Shown here: piece after piece, positions 47,439-59,051 of the stretch | Numbering within the stretch: position 1 is the stretch's first letter | Layout: every line of letters begins with the position of its first letter | Position numbers and translations under genes: made by a program | The notes under the pieces: model-generated | Seen by the model: the letters and a program-made list of their open reading frames with translations, nothing else | Told to the model about the DNA's origin: nothing | Database searches by the model: none | Source: Cladophialophora immunda | Lineage: Eukaryota; Ascomycota; Eurotiomycetes; Chaetothyriales; Herpotrichiellaceae | Direction: 5' to 3' | Length of the DNA: 64,000 bases | Assembly (NCBI RefSeq): GCF_000835495.1 | Contig: NW_015622541.1 | Coordinates: forward strand, 496,001 to 560,000

Positions 47439-47601
47439 TTTGACTGGCTTCAATGCTCCTATTCGGTATTTGCCGTAGACCGGATTCTGGGGCCGGTAAA
47501 TCATAGTTTCAATTCCAGCTCTTCCATGTGTCGCTCATCACTCAAAGCAGAAGCAGTGGTGCGCAGCGAATGAGCCCAGATCTGTTCCTGAATACCTGCT
47601 T

Positions 47602-48733
47602 TCACGTCTCTTGAAGGTCTGCGACGGTGGTAGGCCGCTTCGCTTTGATATCTGCGAGAATTTTGTCTGCACCCCTGCGAAGAAGTTCCGCCGCAGCATT
47701 GATCCCAAATGTATCTGCGTCATTCCGGCTCTGGACCTTTTCTGTCATGTCAATTTCGGCCTTTTCTTTGCCATCTGTGCTGACCACGATTGCTTTCAGT
47801 TGAAGAAGCGAGCCACCGTCTTCCTTCTTGATCCATGCCGTCTCCACCCCCAGTGGAGCGCTGCATCCTCCTTCCAGTGTCCTCAAGAGGCTTCGTTCGC
47901 TGGCTGTCGCGAGGTGAGTCTGCTGGTGGTCGATTAGGTTCAACATCCCCTGCACTCGGTCGTCGGACAACCTGTTCTCAATGCCAATGGCGCCCTGGCC
48001 AACCGCATAAAGCATTCCACCATTTTTGGAGTCCAGGTATTGAGTGATCCGACCACCAAGTTCAAGGCGAATAAGTCCGGCGGCGGCGAGAATTAAAGCA
48101 TCAAAGGGTCCATCCTCAGCGTCGAGCTTCGCTAGGCGAGTGCCCACGTTGCCTCTGACGTCGACCACTCGTAAATGTGGATATTTGAGTGCGATTTGCG
48201 CAGTCCGTCGGATGGACGAAGTCCCTATAACAGACCCAGCAGGAAGATCCTCTATTTTACATGCAGGTCTTCCAGCTTTGACGACGAAAGCGTCTCTTGG
48301 GTCTTCTCGCGCCAGAACCGCGCCAACCTCGCATCCTGGAGGTAACAGAGTGGGAACATCTATTGGCATACGTTAGTATAGCAGGCGGTAGCTCAACTGT
48401 CCGTATCCGGACAAAGTGCAAACCTTTGAGCGAGTGAACTAGAAAGTCCAGTTGTCCCTCGATCATGAGAGTCTCCAACTCGTGAGTCCAAATGTTCTTC
48501 ACGGGCATGTCCTTGAAGGGCGTGATTTTGTCAATGTCGCCTGCTGCAGTATCCCGCGCCTTGATGGCGTAGACATACTCGGGACAGGCGGCCGCCAACG
48601 CCTGGACGACTAGATCTGTCTGTACCAGGGCGAGTTTGGACTTTCGGGTCCCGACATTAAACGTGTTCTTGGAGCCCGACTCAGCAGCGTTGGCCGCGGC
48701 ATGTTCACCTGACACAACGGCGAGGGTTGTCAT
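47602..48733 (-). CDS. HEM3: Porphobilinogen deaminase (hydroxymethylbilane synthase)
   Basis: Exon 1 is 48733-48424 and exon 2 is 48359-47602, with a 64-nt intron (branch TACTAAC), 1068 nt and 355 residues. The start is the ATG giving MTTLAVVSGE; a TTG nine codons upstream is not used. Motifs include VGTRKSKLALVQT at the N-terminus, HSLKDVPT with catalytic Asp 104, GTSSIRRTAQ and VRGNVGTRLAKL. Cys 269 in EGGCSAPLGV would carry the dipyrromethane cofactor. The intron splits the codon for the catalytic Asp. The enzyme polymerises four porphobilinogens into hydroxymethylbilane in cytosolic heme synthesis. It ends close to TAP42 (163 bp, convergent) and diverges from the Lon gene. Confidence 0.96.
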
Positions 48734-49096
48734 GCTTGCCCGTAGCAGGTGTGTGCTCAAGCTTAGGGTAGAACAGATGAAGCAAATCTTTCGTGGAGCG
48801 AAGTGGAACTTGGTCCAACGTCGCGCGGAGCCTTGCCGCGCCAGATATGGTCACGTGTTGCGTTCCCACCTCTCGCGTGCCGTGCCTCGGCAAGCACCTG
48901 TGATCCGAGTGGAAGTGGTGATCAGTATGGACCTAGACTCCCGATGCGCATCGAGCATCTTCCATGCGGCAACACCAAGGGACGAACTGATGCCGAATCA
49001 GTAATCTACCCCCCGGCATATCAATAAGAACATCATTCTTCCCTGCTCTGTCACTTTCCTTTCCTTCACCACCCTCGACCCTTCCGCCACATCAAC
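48734..49096. promoter_or_regulatory. Divergent HEM3 / Lon promoter
   Basis: There are 363 bp between the two start codons, with a CACGTG at 48852-48857. The Lon side has a pyrimidine-rich leader. Confidence 0.5.
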
Positions 49097-51992
49097 ATGG
49101 GCTACACAGCCAAGGCAACGATACCTCTTATTCCGCTGGCGAAGGACTCCGTCCTTCTGCCCGGTGTCACTCTCCGCATCTCAGTATCCAACCGTGCCGA
49201 CATCCCCCTGCTCCTATCATCAGCTTTCCAACGAGCTACGAAGTCGAGAACTGGATCGGCGCAGCTGCCCGTCGGCTGCGTTCCTTTGAATTCGCCCTTC
49301 CTGAGCCCCGATGGCAAGGAACTGCTCGACAGCGCGGCCAAAGAGAGTAGCCGGGACTATGACTATGCCGACATTGATCCGGGCAAGGCTCGAAAGAAGG
49401 ATTTATATGGATACGGCACGCTGGCGAAGATTGTCAGTGTCCAGGGGAGCCCCAATGCCGATCCGTATTTGCTCGTGGAAGGAATCCAGAGATTCAAGAT
49501 CGACAAGATTAGACATGAAAGACCATACTTCGAAGCCGAAGTCACATTTTATGAGGACGAAGTCCCAGACCTTAACGATGGCGACCTTCGCGCCAGTTTT
49601 ACTCGACTCAAGCAACGATCTCGTGAGCTTCTGACACTGCTACGGCTCTCATCTCTCTTCCGCCCTGCATCTATGGCGCTGTCTCCTTTAATCGTCCGCC
49701 GCTTCGAGTTGTTCATTGCGAAAAAAGACCTTTCTCAAGCTGGCCAATTGGCCGACTTCATGACGGATATTGTGGAAGCAAGTTTTGAAGAGAAGCTCCG
49801 AATCTTGAGCACACTCGATTTACACGAGAGGCTGGAGCGAGTTCTTGCCCTGCTCAACAAGCAGATCTCAGGCATCAATGGGAACATTAAAGTCACCACC
49901 ATTACCTCCACAACCCTGCCATCCAATATTGGTGTCGATATCTCCGACCTGAATCAAAAACAACGTGAAGCTCTGGCCAGGCGGGCAATGTCTGGTCTCA
50001 ACGGCATGACACCGCCCGGAATGCCTGGCGTTAATCGAGGTGGTGATGACGACGAGGATAACGAAGTTAATGAAGTTGAGGAACTCAAGAAGAAGGTGGC
50101 CGAGGCTGGTCTGTCGCCTGAGGCTCAAAAGGTTGCGGAGCGCGAACTGAGACGACTGAAGAAGATGAACCCAGCCAACGCTGAGTATGGTGTGATTCGC
50201 ACGTACGTTGAAAATTTGGTCGAGATACCTTGGACGAAGGTCACCGATGATCAGCTTGGCGCTGATACCCTGAAACGCGCTCGCAAACAACTTGACGACG
50301 ACCATTATGGGCTAGAGAAGATTAAGAAGAGACTGCTCGAATACCTCGCAGTCTTGAAATTGAAGCAGTCTGTCAACGCCGATGTCGATCAACAAATTGC
50401 CCGTCTCACCAAGCAGCTTACTCCGGCTCAAGATGGGGAGGAAAGGGAGATTGAACAGATCCCAGACAATGAGAGAGATGCAGCAACTGCCAAACTTCAT
50501 GTCCTCAAATCGAAGCGTATGGTGGACAAGTCTCCAATTCTCTTGTTGGTTGGACCACCTGGCACCGGCAAGACCTCTCTGGCAAAGTCCATCGCACTCT
50601 CCCTTGGCCGAAAGTTCCACCGTATTTCCCTGGGAGGTGTTAGGGATGAAGCAGAAATCAGGGGCCACCGGCGGACGTATGTGGCTGCTATGCCAGGTCT
50701 AATTGTTAGTGGCCTGAAGAAAGTCGGCGTGGCCAACCCGGTCTTCCTCCTTGACGAAATCGATAAAGTGAGCACGAACAATTTCCATGGCGACCCTTCA
50801 GCTGCAATGCTCGAAGTTCTTGACCCAGAACAGAACCACAGTTTCAATGACCACTACGTCAACATCCCTATCGATCTGAGCAAAGTTCTCTTCATCGCTA
50901 CCGCTAACTCCCTGGATACTATTCCAGCGCCCTTACTCGATCGAATGGAAACAATCCGCCTGGCTGGCTACACAACGGTTGAGAAGCGTCACATCGCCAA
51001 ACAACATCTTATACCCAAACAAATCCGCACCAATGGTCTCTCGGAAGGACAAGTCGTCATCCCTGACGATGTCGTGGACACGATAATCACATCTTACACA
51101 CGTGAGTCTGGAGTCCGCAACCTCGAGCGTGAGATCGGGAGCGTGTGTCGCTACAAGGCTGTTCAGTACGCCGATGCCCGTGACGCAAATGACACATCGA
51201 AATATAACCCCGTCGTCCGTATTGAGGAACTCGAAGACATTCTCGGAATAGAACGTTTCGAAGAAGAAATCGCCGAGAAGAAATCTCGTCCCGGCGTTGT
51301 CACGGGCTTGGTTGCCTATTCATCTGGTGGGCAAGGAAGCATTCTCTTCATCGAAGTGGCTGATATGCCTGGAAAAGGACGTGTGCAACTCACAGGAAAG
51401 TTGGGAGATGTGCTCAAAGAATCTGTCGAAGTTGCACTTAGCTGGGTCAAAGCTCACAGCTACGATCTCGGCCTGACACATGATCGGGATGAAGATATCA
51501 TGGAGAAACGTGCCATTCATGTCCACTGTCCCGCTGGAGCGGTGCCCAAGGACGGACCAAGTGCTGGATTGGCGCACACTGTCGCGCTCATTTCGCTATT
51601 CTCCGGCAAGACTGTACCGCCGACAATCGCTATGACAGGCGAAGTGAGTCTGAGAGGACGAGTCATGCCTGTCGGCGGCATTAAAGAGAAGTTGATCGGC
51701 GCCCACCGCGCGGGCGTCAAGACAGTGTTGTTACCGGCCGGCAACAAGAAGGACGTCAAGGACGTGCCCGAGGAGGTGAAGAGGGATTTGGAAATTGTGC
51801 ATGTCAAGTAAGTTATTCCTGTCCTGCGCTGTCTTCTGTCGATTCGTACTTGTCCTGCCTCTTCGTGGAAGCGGAGTAGAGTATCGCTAACAATCTGTCT
51901 GTAGGCATGTCTATGAAGCTCTTCGCCATATCTGGCCCGATTCTCATTGGGCCTCGGATCGACATTTCGCTGAGATCGAGAGCAGATTGTAA
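49097..51992 (+). CDS. LONP2: Peroxisomal Lon protease with PTS1
   Basis: Exon 1 is 49097-51807 and exon 2 is 51905-51992, with a 97-nt intron (donor GTAAGT, acceptor CTGTAG), 2799 nt and 932 residues. Residues 1-270 form the Lon N-terminal domain, with no mitochondrial presequence. The AAA+ module has Walker [10 protein letters not shown] (Lys 492) and Walker [11 protein letters not shown]. The protease domain has the Ser-Lys dyad: Ser 822 in [10 protein letters not shown] and Lys 863 in GGIKEKLIG. The last exon encodes 28 residues ending Ser-Arg-Leu, a canonical peroxisomal targeting signal 1. It is therefore the peroxisomal rather than the mitochondrial Lon, degrading or refolding oxidised matrix enzymes. 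If the last intron is kept, an immediate TAA inside the donor (51809-51811) removes the PTS1. Confidence 0.95.
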
Positions 51993-52325
51993 GCTATTCG
52001 ATGTGCGTGGTTAATTAACGCGTGGAGTGGTTCTCCGTTAGGCTCCGGATCGTTTAGCATGCGTCAACCTCTCTTTCCTATAGCTTCTTTCGGTCTTAAT
52101 CAGATCTACTGTATGCTGTATCATCTCATGTTCACTTCTCGCTGGGCTCCGTGGTGACACCCTTGGGTTTGAATGAGTGCGTTTGTTTGATGTAGCCTGC
52201 CAATCCTACAAGGTTGGACCTCGCAACCCTCGCTAATCCTGGTAGCTATGCAACGCAGAATGTGTCGTGTTAATGTACAAATCTTCGAGTCCCATCCTTT
52301 CTCCACAGCAAATGCTATGATAATG
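51993..52325. other. Convergent spacer Lon / uL23m
   Basis: There are 333 bp between two stop codons. No feature is recognised; a weak TTCGAGTCCC box near 52285 is not supported as a tRNA. Confidence 0.4.
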
Positions 52326-53485
52326 TCATGAAGGTGAACTCGTCGGTTGTGACGGCCGCGAATTGGCGTGCGAACCCAATCCTCGCATAGCCCGCCAATC
52401 GTCCGCAAAATTCTGCCATGTCGGCGTCCATTTCATCTTCCCCTGCAGTAATTGTTGAGCTTGCAGGGCCATGGCCTTCCTGTGCTTCAGATCTGGGTTC
52501 ATCATGCCCCATTCGGATTCTTCTCGGTTCTTCTCTACGATGGCTTTCATGGATTCCCAGTATCGTTCGTGCTCCCAGCTGTGTGGCGGAATTGCGTTAG
52601 CAGGTGTCCAAGATACAAGAACAAAATTCGCTGTTCACTGGGGGAGAAGCTTACGGTTCTAGGTCCTCTGGTTCGGCGGGATAGACAAATGGTTTCGCCA
52701 GGAGACATGTCATTTTCTTTTTGCTGGGCGGACGAAATAGTTTGCCCTGGGAGTATTTATCTCTGCCGTCTTTTCTCTCTACTTTTTGTTGAATCACCAC
52801 GCTGCGGATATGGAGGACATCGACGCCATAGACATCTTTCAGGTAAGCTCTGAGATCGATTTTGTTGAAATGGAGGGGGACGTCGAAGGCGGCGTAGCGA
52901 GGACCCAGATGTGGTGTACGCATCAGGACCACTGTGTCTTTGGGATCCGGGCTGCAGTAGCTTATCAGATGGGCTCTTATGGAGGTGTAGGCAAACTTAC
53001 AAGTAAACCTGCCGGCGCATGCTGAGAGGGACGTTGTGTGGAAGAGCAAAGTATCGAGCAGGGTCCATCAATATTCGCAGAATTGTCGATTTCTCGAAAT
53101 TTATCGAGCCAGCAGCGATGAAAGACTTGACATCACTTGATACCTCGCGCAGGCTCGGGTGGGTATCCATGAACCTCTCAAGATTCTTCCTGTCCAGCTT
53201 CCACCATTCCATATTGAGCCCGTCGTCGCGAAAGACAGGAGCGAATGCTCTTTGCTCCTCGGCATTGAGGTTGTTCCACGAAGACTTCTTCCACTCTTGA
53301 AGCTTTTCCTTACTGACCAAGGCGTGTGCTCGGAAGAAGGTTAGACCTTTGCTGGTCTTGATGCGTCGCTTTGCGTTCCATAGTCGTGGTCCGTCGCCGT
53401 CTCTAGGACGAACCCGGTGTGTTAACAGAACTGGCGGAGTCCGCTTGATGTGTATCTTCGCACGAGGTGCTGTAGCACGGGGCAT
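52326..53485 (-). CDS. MRP20: Mitochondrial large-subunit ribosomal protein uL23m
   Basis: Three exons: 53485-53001, 52951-52655 and 52578-52326, 1035 nt and 344 residues. The introns have GTAAGT/GTAAGC donors and CAG acceptors, the second with a CTGCTAAC branch. The N-terminal ~60 residues are very basic and can serve as presequence. The uL23 core spans the first junction: RRQVYFPDPKDTVVLMRTP followed by FDVPLHFNKIDLRAYLKDVYGVDVLHIRS, the fold at the polypeptide exit tunnel. A C-terminal extension (YPAEPEDLEPWEHERYWES and beyond) is usual for fungal mitochondrial members. A different frame over the last exon is open to 52315, but only the chosen frame joins through the splice. It is divergent from RPN1. 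Confidence 0.9.
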
Positions 53486-53918
53486 CGTGCAACTCTGAGA
53501 TTGTAAGAAGCGAGGTACTGCGAGAAGTGTCACTGGTGTTCGCTGTCAATGGGAGCAGCCTCTCGATGAACTTTTTGGGAAGCTGGCGGCATTCTGCACA
53601 CGGGGAAGGTGCGCCGAGGCTTTAGAGCCTCGTCCAACACATCGAACTGTTGTACCACCAGTATTGCCCCCCGGAGGCGCGCTGCCGGACATTATTTTGG
53701 TGGATCACCAATTCACCCTTCGACCTATTCCGTAAGCTCCTTGACGCCTGGATCTGCCCTCGCCCAACCCTCTCCAACTTGTACCTGCAACAAAAGCGAT
53801 TCTGGTCTGCAAAAGATTCAGAACACTCTCATTCACCTCCTCAAATCGCGCAACCTGACAGACAGTGTACCTCAGTTTTCATCCAACTCTTATTGGCCAC
53901 TGTAGGCCCTGGTGCAAG
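53486..53918. promoter_or_regulatory. Divergent uL23m / RPN1 promoter
   Basis: There are 433 bp between the two start codons. I looked for a proteasome-associated control element (GGTGGCAAA) and did not see one. No gene. Confidence 0.45.
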
Positions 53919-56680
53919 ATGGCGCAGGATGAGAAGAAGCCCACCGCCGCAGAGAAGGGCAAAGGCAAGGCGGAGGATGTACCGATGGCAAACGGAGAAC
54001 ATGCAGCGGAACAAGGAGATAAGAAGAAGGCAGATGGCAAGCATGACGAGCCTGCGGTCGAAGAGCTGAGCGAGGAGGACCAACGACTCAAAAGTGATCT
54101 CGAAATGTTGGTTGAAAGATTAAAGGAAGACGATCCCTCTCTCTACAAGCCTTCGATTGATGCCATCAAAAACTTCATCAAAACCTCGACCTCCTCTATG
54201 ACGGCTGTCCCCAAACCTCTCAAGTTCCTGCGCCCTCATTATGACGAGATTGCTGCTCTTTACGATAAATGGCCCGCTGGTCCCGACAGAGACTCTCTTG
54301 CCGATATGCTATCGGTACTGGGCATGACTTATGGAGAAGAGGATAAGCTGGAGACATTGAAATACAGGCTCTTGTCAAATAAATCGGACGATCTGGGGTC
54401 TTGGGGTCATGAATACATCAGACATCTCGCACTGGAGATTGGCCAGGAATACCAGAATCGCTTGACGGACGAACGAGAGGTTGGCGACCTGACGGAGCTT
54501 GCCCTCTCTTTGGTGCCATACTTCTTGAGCCACAACGCCGAAGCGGATGCTGTGGATCTGTTGAGCGAACTCGAGATGATTGAAGAGATCCCCCGATTTC
54601 TGGACGAGAATACCTTTGCGCGAGTGTGCCTGTACATGGTCAGCATGGTCAATCTCCTAACGTACCCCGACGACGTTGCCTTCCTCAAGACCGCACACGA
54701 CATCTACGTCAAATATAACAAGCTCGCTCAAGCAATGGTGCTGGCAATTAGGCTGAATGACCACGAACTCATACGACAAGACCTGGAATCGACAGATGAT
54801 GTTGCATTGAAAAAACAGCTGGCCTTCCTCATCGCTCGGCAGCGAATATCGATAGACGTTCCATCCGAGACTAAGGACGAGCAAGAAATCGCCGAGTGCC
54901 TCGGAAACACCCAACTTCCCAATCATTTCAAAACCCTTGCAAAAGAATTGAACATCCTGGAGCCTAAGGTGCCAGAAGATATTTACAAGACACATTTGGA
55001 GAGTGGGCGAGGGAGCTCGGCGGCTGCAGATTCGGCCAAACACAATCTGGCGAGCGCATTTGTCAATGCCTTTGTCAATGCCGGGTTTGGTACGGACAAG
55101 CTGATGCTGGTAGAAGGTGATCAGCGACCGTGGGTATGGAAAACCAAGGACGACGGCATGCTCTCCACTACCGCATCACTGGGTATGCTCATGCAATGGG
55201 ACGTAGAAGGGAGCCTAGACGTCATCGACAGATTCCAACAGTCGTCAGAAGAACCAATCAAGGCTGGTGCGCTTCTCGCGTATGGCATCGTCAACTCTGG
55301 AGTCCGAATGGAGGGCGACCCTGTCATTTCACTTTTGATCGACGACGACGTTCTCCAGAGTCCGAAACCCTCGACACGAATGGCCGCCATAATGGGTCTG
55401 GGACTGTCTTACGCTGGTTCGAACCGAGAAGATCTGCTCGATTTCTTGTTGCCCATTGTGGAGGACAGCGGCTCGCAGATACAACTGTCTGCCATGGCTG
55501 CCGTGTCTCTGGGGATGATTTTCGTTGGTTCGTCCAATCATCAAGTGGCCGAAGCGATCGCGACCCAGATGATGGACGATGACCGGCAGAAGCAGCTCAA
55601 GGATAAATGGGCGAGGTTCATGGCTCTCGGACTGGCGCTTCTCTACTTTGGCCGGCAAGAGGAGGTCGACGTCATCCTGGACATTCTGAAAGCAGTCGAT
55701 CATCCCATGGCGATGCCAACCGCAACTCTGGCCTCTGTTTGTGCTTGGGCTGGAACTGGAGCCGTGCTCAAGTTGCAGGAGCTTCTCCATATCTGCAATG
55801 ACCACATTGAAGAGAAGGAGGACACCACAGGCCTGCAACTTGTACAGTCTTATGCTGTTCTCGGTCTCTCGTTGATCGCCATGGGCGAAGACGTCGGGCA
55901 GGAGATGGTCCTACGCCAGTTTGGTCATTTGATGCACTATGGAGAGGCCAACATTCGGAAAGCTGTGCCACTCGCCATGGGCCTGATCAGCCCCAGTAAT
56001 CCTCAGATGAAGATCTACGACACCTTGTCGAGGTACAGCCACGACAACGACATTGATGTTGCGGTTAATGCCATCTTCGCTATGGGTCTGGTTGGGGCCG
56101 GAACCAACAATGCTCGTCTTGCGCAACTCCTGAGACAGCTTGCCAGCTACTATCACCGGGACCAGCTCACGCTCTTCATGGTTCGAATCGCTCAGGGTTT
56201 GCTACATATGGGCAAGGGCACCATGTCTCTCAACCCCTTCCATACCGATCGACAAGTTCTGTCGAGAGTCGCCGCGGCAGGTCTTCTCACAGTGCTTGTC
56301 TCGCTCATTGATTCGAAACAATTCATCCTCGCCGACGCCCACTATCTCCTCTATTTCTTGGTTACAGCAATGTATCCCCGATTCTTGGTGACTTTGGACG
56401 AAGAGCTGAAACCACTGACGGTTAACGTGCGTGTGGGTCAAGCGGTGGATGTAGTCGGGCAAGCCGGGCGGCCACGCACCATTACAGGCTGGCAGACTCA
56501 GAGTACGCCAGTGTTGTTGGCGTATGGTGAGCGAGCCGAGTTGGAAGATGAGGAATACATTTGTCTGAGCAGCACGCTGGAAGGACTGGTCATCTTGCGC
56601 AAGGTCAGTCATGCCCCACACATCGATATGTTTCTCTTACTGACATTTTGCAGAATCCGGAATGGGAATCCACAAAATAG
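53919..56680 (+). CDS. RPN1: 26S proteasome regulatory subunit Rpn1
   Basis: Exon 1 is 53919-56603 and exon 2 is 56654-56680 (27 nt), with a 50-nt intron (donor GTCAGT, branch ACTGAC, acceptor TTGCAG). The product is 903 residues and ends NPEWESTK, close to the usual family ending NPEYxx. The start is the ATG giving MAQDEKKPTAAEK; the frame is open further upstream without a better ATG. An acidic/Lys-rich N-terminus is followed by helical repeats and the proteasome/cyclosome repeats (GALLAYGIVNSGVR, RMAAIMGLGLSYAGSNREDL, LSAMAAVSLGMIFVGSSN, RKAVPLAMGLISPSNPQ, VAVNAIFAMGLVGAGTNNARL). Rpn1 is the base scaffold that binds ubiquitin, ubiquitin-like shuttle factors and Ubp6. Confidence 0.96.
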
Positions 56681-57196
56681 AGGGCTTGATGTGACTTTGT
56701 TTCTCGTGCATCCCACATGTTGGCCTCGGCGTAGGCGGAGGGAGAGGTCCTGGATGGATCCAGAAGAGTGTCCTTGTACCATAGATAATCTAAGAGCGAG
56801 AGGGCAAACACCAAATGTGTGGTGCATGTATTGCCGTCGGGCATCTCGACCGCTGGTCACTGTTCTCAGTTTCTCTGTACGCAGCTTGGTGAGGCTCGAG
56901 GTCGCGTGTGAAGTGACATTGGGTAGTGAATGGCGTCATCGGTCATTGGCCGGCTCAAGCCCCGAGCATCTGCCACCACATCCTCTCGTCTCTCAGGCCG
57001 CCTTCAATCGTCCGTGTTTCACTCCGCCTCCCTTGTTGAGCTGGCACGGCACACCACGTGTCGAAGATGGCGTCGCGACGGTGACTCGAAGGGTCTCCCA
57101 ACATCATGACCGCACAATTCATTTCTATCTTGTATTGTTAAGCCTTGCGGACCAGAGGCTCACTGTTGCCTCGACTTGCCCTCGGCCGATCAGAAG
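56681..57196. promoter_or_regulatory. RPN1 3' flank / MCH1 promoter
   Basis: There are 516 bp between two plus-strand genes, with a CACGTG at 57056-57061. The RPN1 frame, if its last intron were kept, would stay open through here. Confidence 0.45.
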
Positions 57197-59051
57197 ATGC
57201 CGCCGTCCGATCCTCGCATCGCTGCGCTCGACTTCGACGCCCATCGAAAACGTGGACGCCGGCCGTCAGGCTCGCATATCCGAATTGACGATGATAACTT
57301 TGATTTCATGGGCCAGGTCGCTCAGGAGATCATTGAGCGGGATCGGATAGCCATGCGCAGGGAGGTGATACGAGTCATGAGCTTTGTTTGCGCCGTGCTC
57401 AGTTGGTATGCTATACACACTCGATATTTGGGACAGAAGGAAGAGCTCACATCTCGTGTATAGCCTATGTGCAGGGTCAATCACCTCTTTCTCCCTCTAT
57501 GGCGCTCGTTTCCTCCAGGATCTGCACTACTCGCAGCTCCGAGTCAACGCAGTTTCTATCACCGCCGAGTTGGCCATGTACCTGCCAGTCCCTCTCTTTG
57601 GGTATCTATGCGATCGTTACTCCCCACCACCTCTGTCGCTTCTCTCCTCTGTCCTCTTTGGTGCAGGATATCTGCTCGCGGCCTATACATACAAGTCAGG
57701 CCCGCCCCCTGACGCTACCAAACCTGGCCACGGATGGCCGTTTGGGGTGATGATTCTAGCCTTCATCGGCATTGGGGCAGGGACCAGCTGCATGTACCTC
57801 TCCGCCGTGGCAACCTGCGCAAAGAACTTTGCCAACGCAAAATACCGAGGTTTCATGCTCGCTGTACCTATTGCGGCATTTGGGCTCAGCGGCATGTGGG
57901 AATCCCAGGTTGGCGCCCACTTGCTATACGAAAAGCTGCCTAATGGTCACAAGGGCGAGGTCGATGTGTTCAAGTATTTCATCTTTCTGGCAGGCACGCT
58001 GATTGGTGTCGGCCTTCTTGGGACATTGGGACTGCAAATTGTGGACGAGGAAGAACTGATTGATCACGGTGTGGAGAATCTTGAACGGAGCGGTCTTTTG
58101 GACGAGAGCGAATTTTACCACGACACGTCTCGTGCTCCTACTCCTGTGAACTACGGCACAATTGAAGATGACGACGAGTCTGGCGAGGGTTCTGGCTCAT
58201 ATTCCGACGACGACATGGACTCGGAAGCTGAACGAAACCTCTCTGAATCCCAGCTCCTCAAGAAGCGCGAACAAGACCGCCGCCTTCGCAAGAAGAAATA
58301 CTGGTTACTCAATCATGCCACTCATACATTCCTTACCGATCGTACGATGTGGCTCCTCGCGGCCGGTTTCTTCCTCCTTACGGGCCCTGGAGAAGCATAT
58401 ATCAACAATCTCGGCACAATCATACCGACCCTGACGCCAAAGGATTACAACTATGTCGATGATGACGGCATTAAAAATCCCCCAGCAGGCCACGCAAGCA
58501 CGCATGTCTCTATTATAGCCCTCGCATCGACCTTCGCGCGCCTCTTCACGGGAACACTGTCCGACCTCTTCGCTCCTCCCTCGAACCCCGACTCCCTGCC
58601 CAGCAACCGGGTCCAATTTTCTCGCCTTGTTCTGCTTATTCCTTCGGCATTTCTGCTTCTCTTCGCATTCCTCAACCTAGCCGTTCCTGCGCTCACACTC
58701 CAACATCCAAGCCTGTTCCACCTTTCGTCTTCCTTGGTGGGATTAGGTTACGGAGCATGTTTCAGCCTCGTGCCCATTATCATCTCTGTGGTATGGGGAG
58801 TGGAAAATTTTGCGACGAACTGGGGCGTTGTGGCTATGATGCCTGCTGGAGGAGCTGCCGTGTGGAGTCTGGTTTATTCCGCTGGCTATTCAGCGGGGAG
58901 TTCGCATTCTCCTGATGCCGAGAATGGCGAATGCCGAGGGTACCTGTGCTTCGCGGCGTGGGCGTGGGGATGCGCGGCGAGTGTGAGCTTGGCGATCTTC
59001 TGCTGGTGCGTCGCGTGGAGGCTTTGGAAGAGCAGAAATGTGGTCGTGTAG
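57197..59051 (+). CDS. MCH1: Major facilitator transporter, Mch1 type
   Basis: Exon 1 is 57197-57405 and exon 2 is 57464-59051, with a 58-nt intron (donor GTATGC, acceptor TATAG), 1797 nt and 598 residues. The N-terminus is hydrophilic (about 55 residues). Hydrophobic spans then form two six-helix bundles separated by a long acidic cytosolic loop (EDDDESGEGSGSYSDDDMDS, near residues 315-340) and a basic patch (RRLRKKK). Conserved segments include SFSLYGARFLQDLHYSQ, GIGAGTSCMYLSAV, LTGPGEAYINNLGTI and FARLFTGTLSDLF. It belongs to the nodulin-like/Mch1 group of the major facilitator superfamily. Despite the yeast name (monocarboxylate transporter homologue), the transported substrate is not established, and a vacuolar location is reported for yeast Mch1. 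Confidence 0.9.

Noticed and set aside
52280..52300. Possible tRNA B-box (TTCGAGTCCC)
   Set aside because: No matching A-box, acceptor stem or anticodon arm could be found around it.
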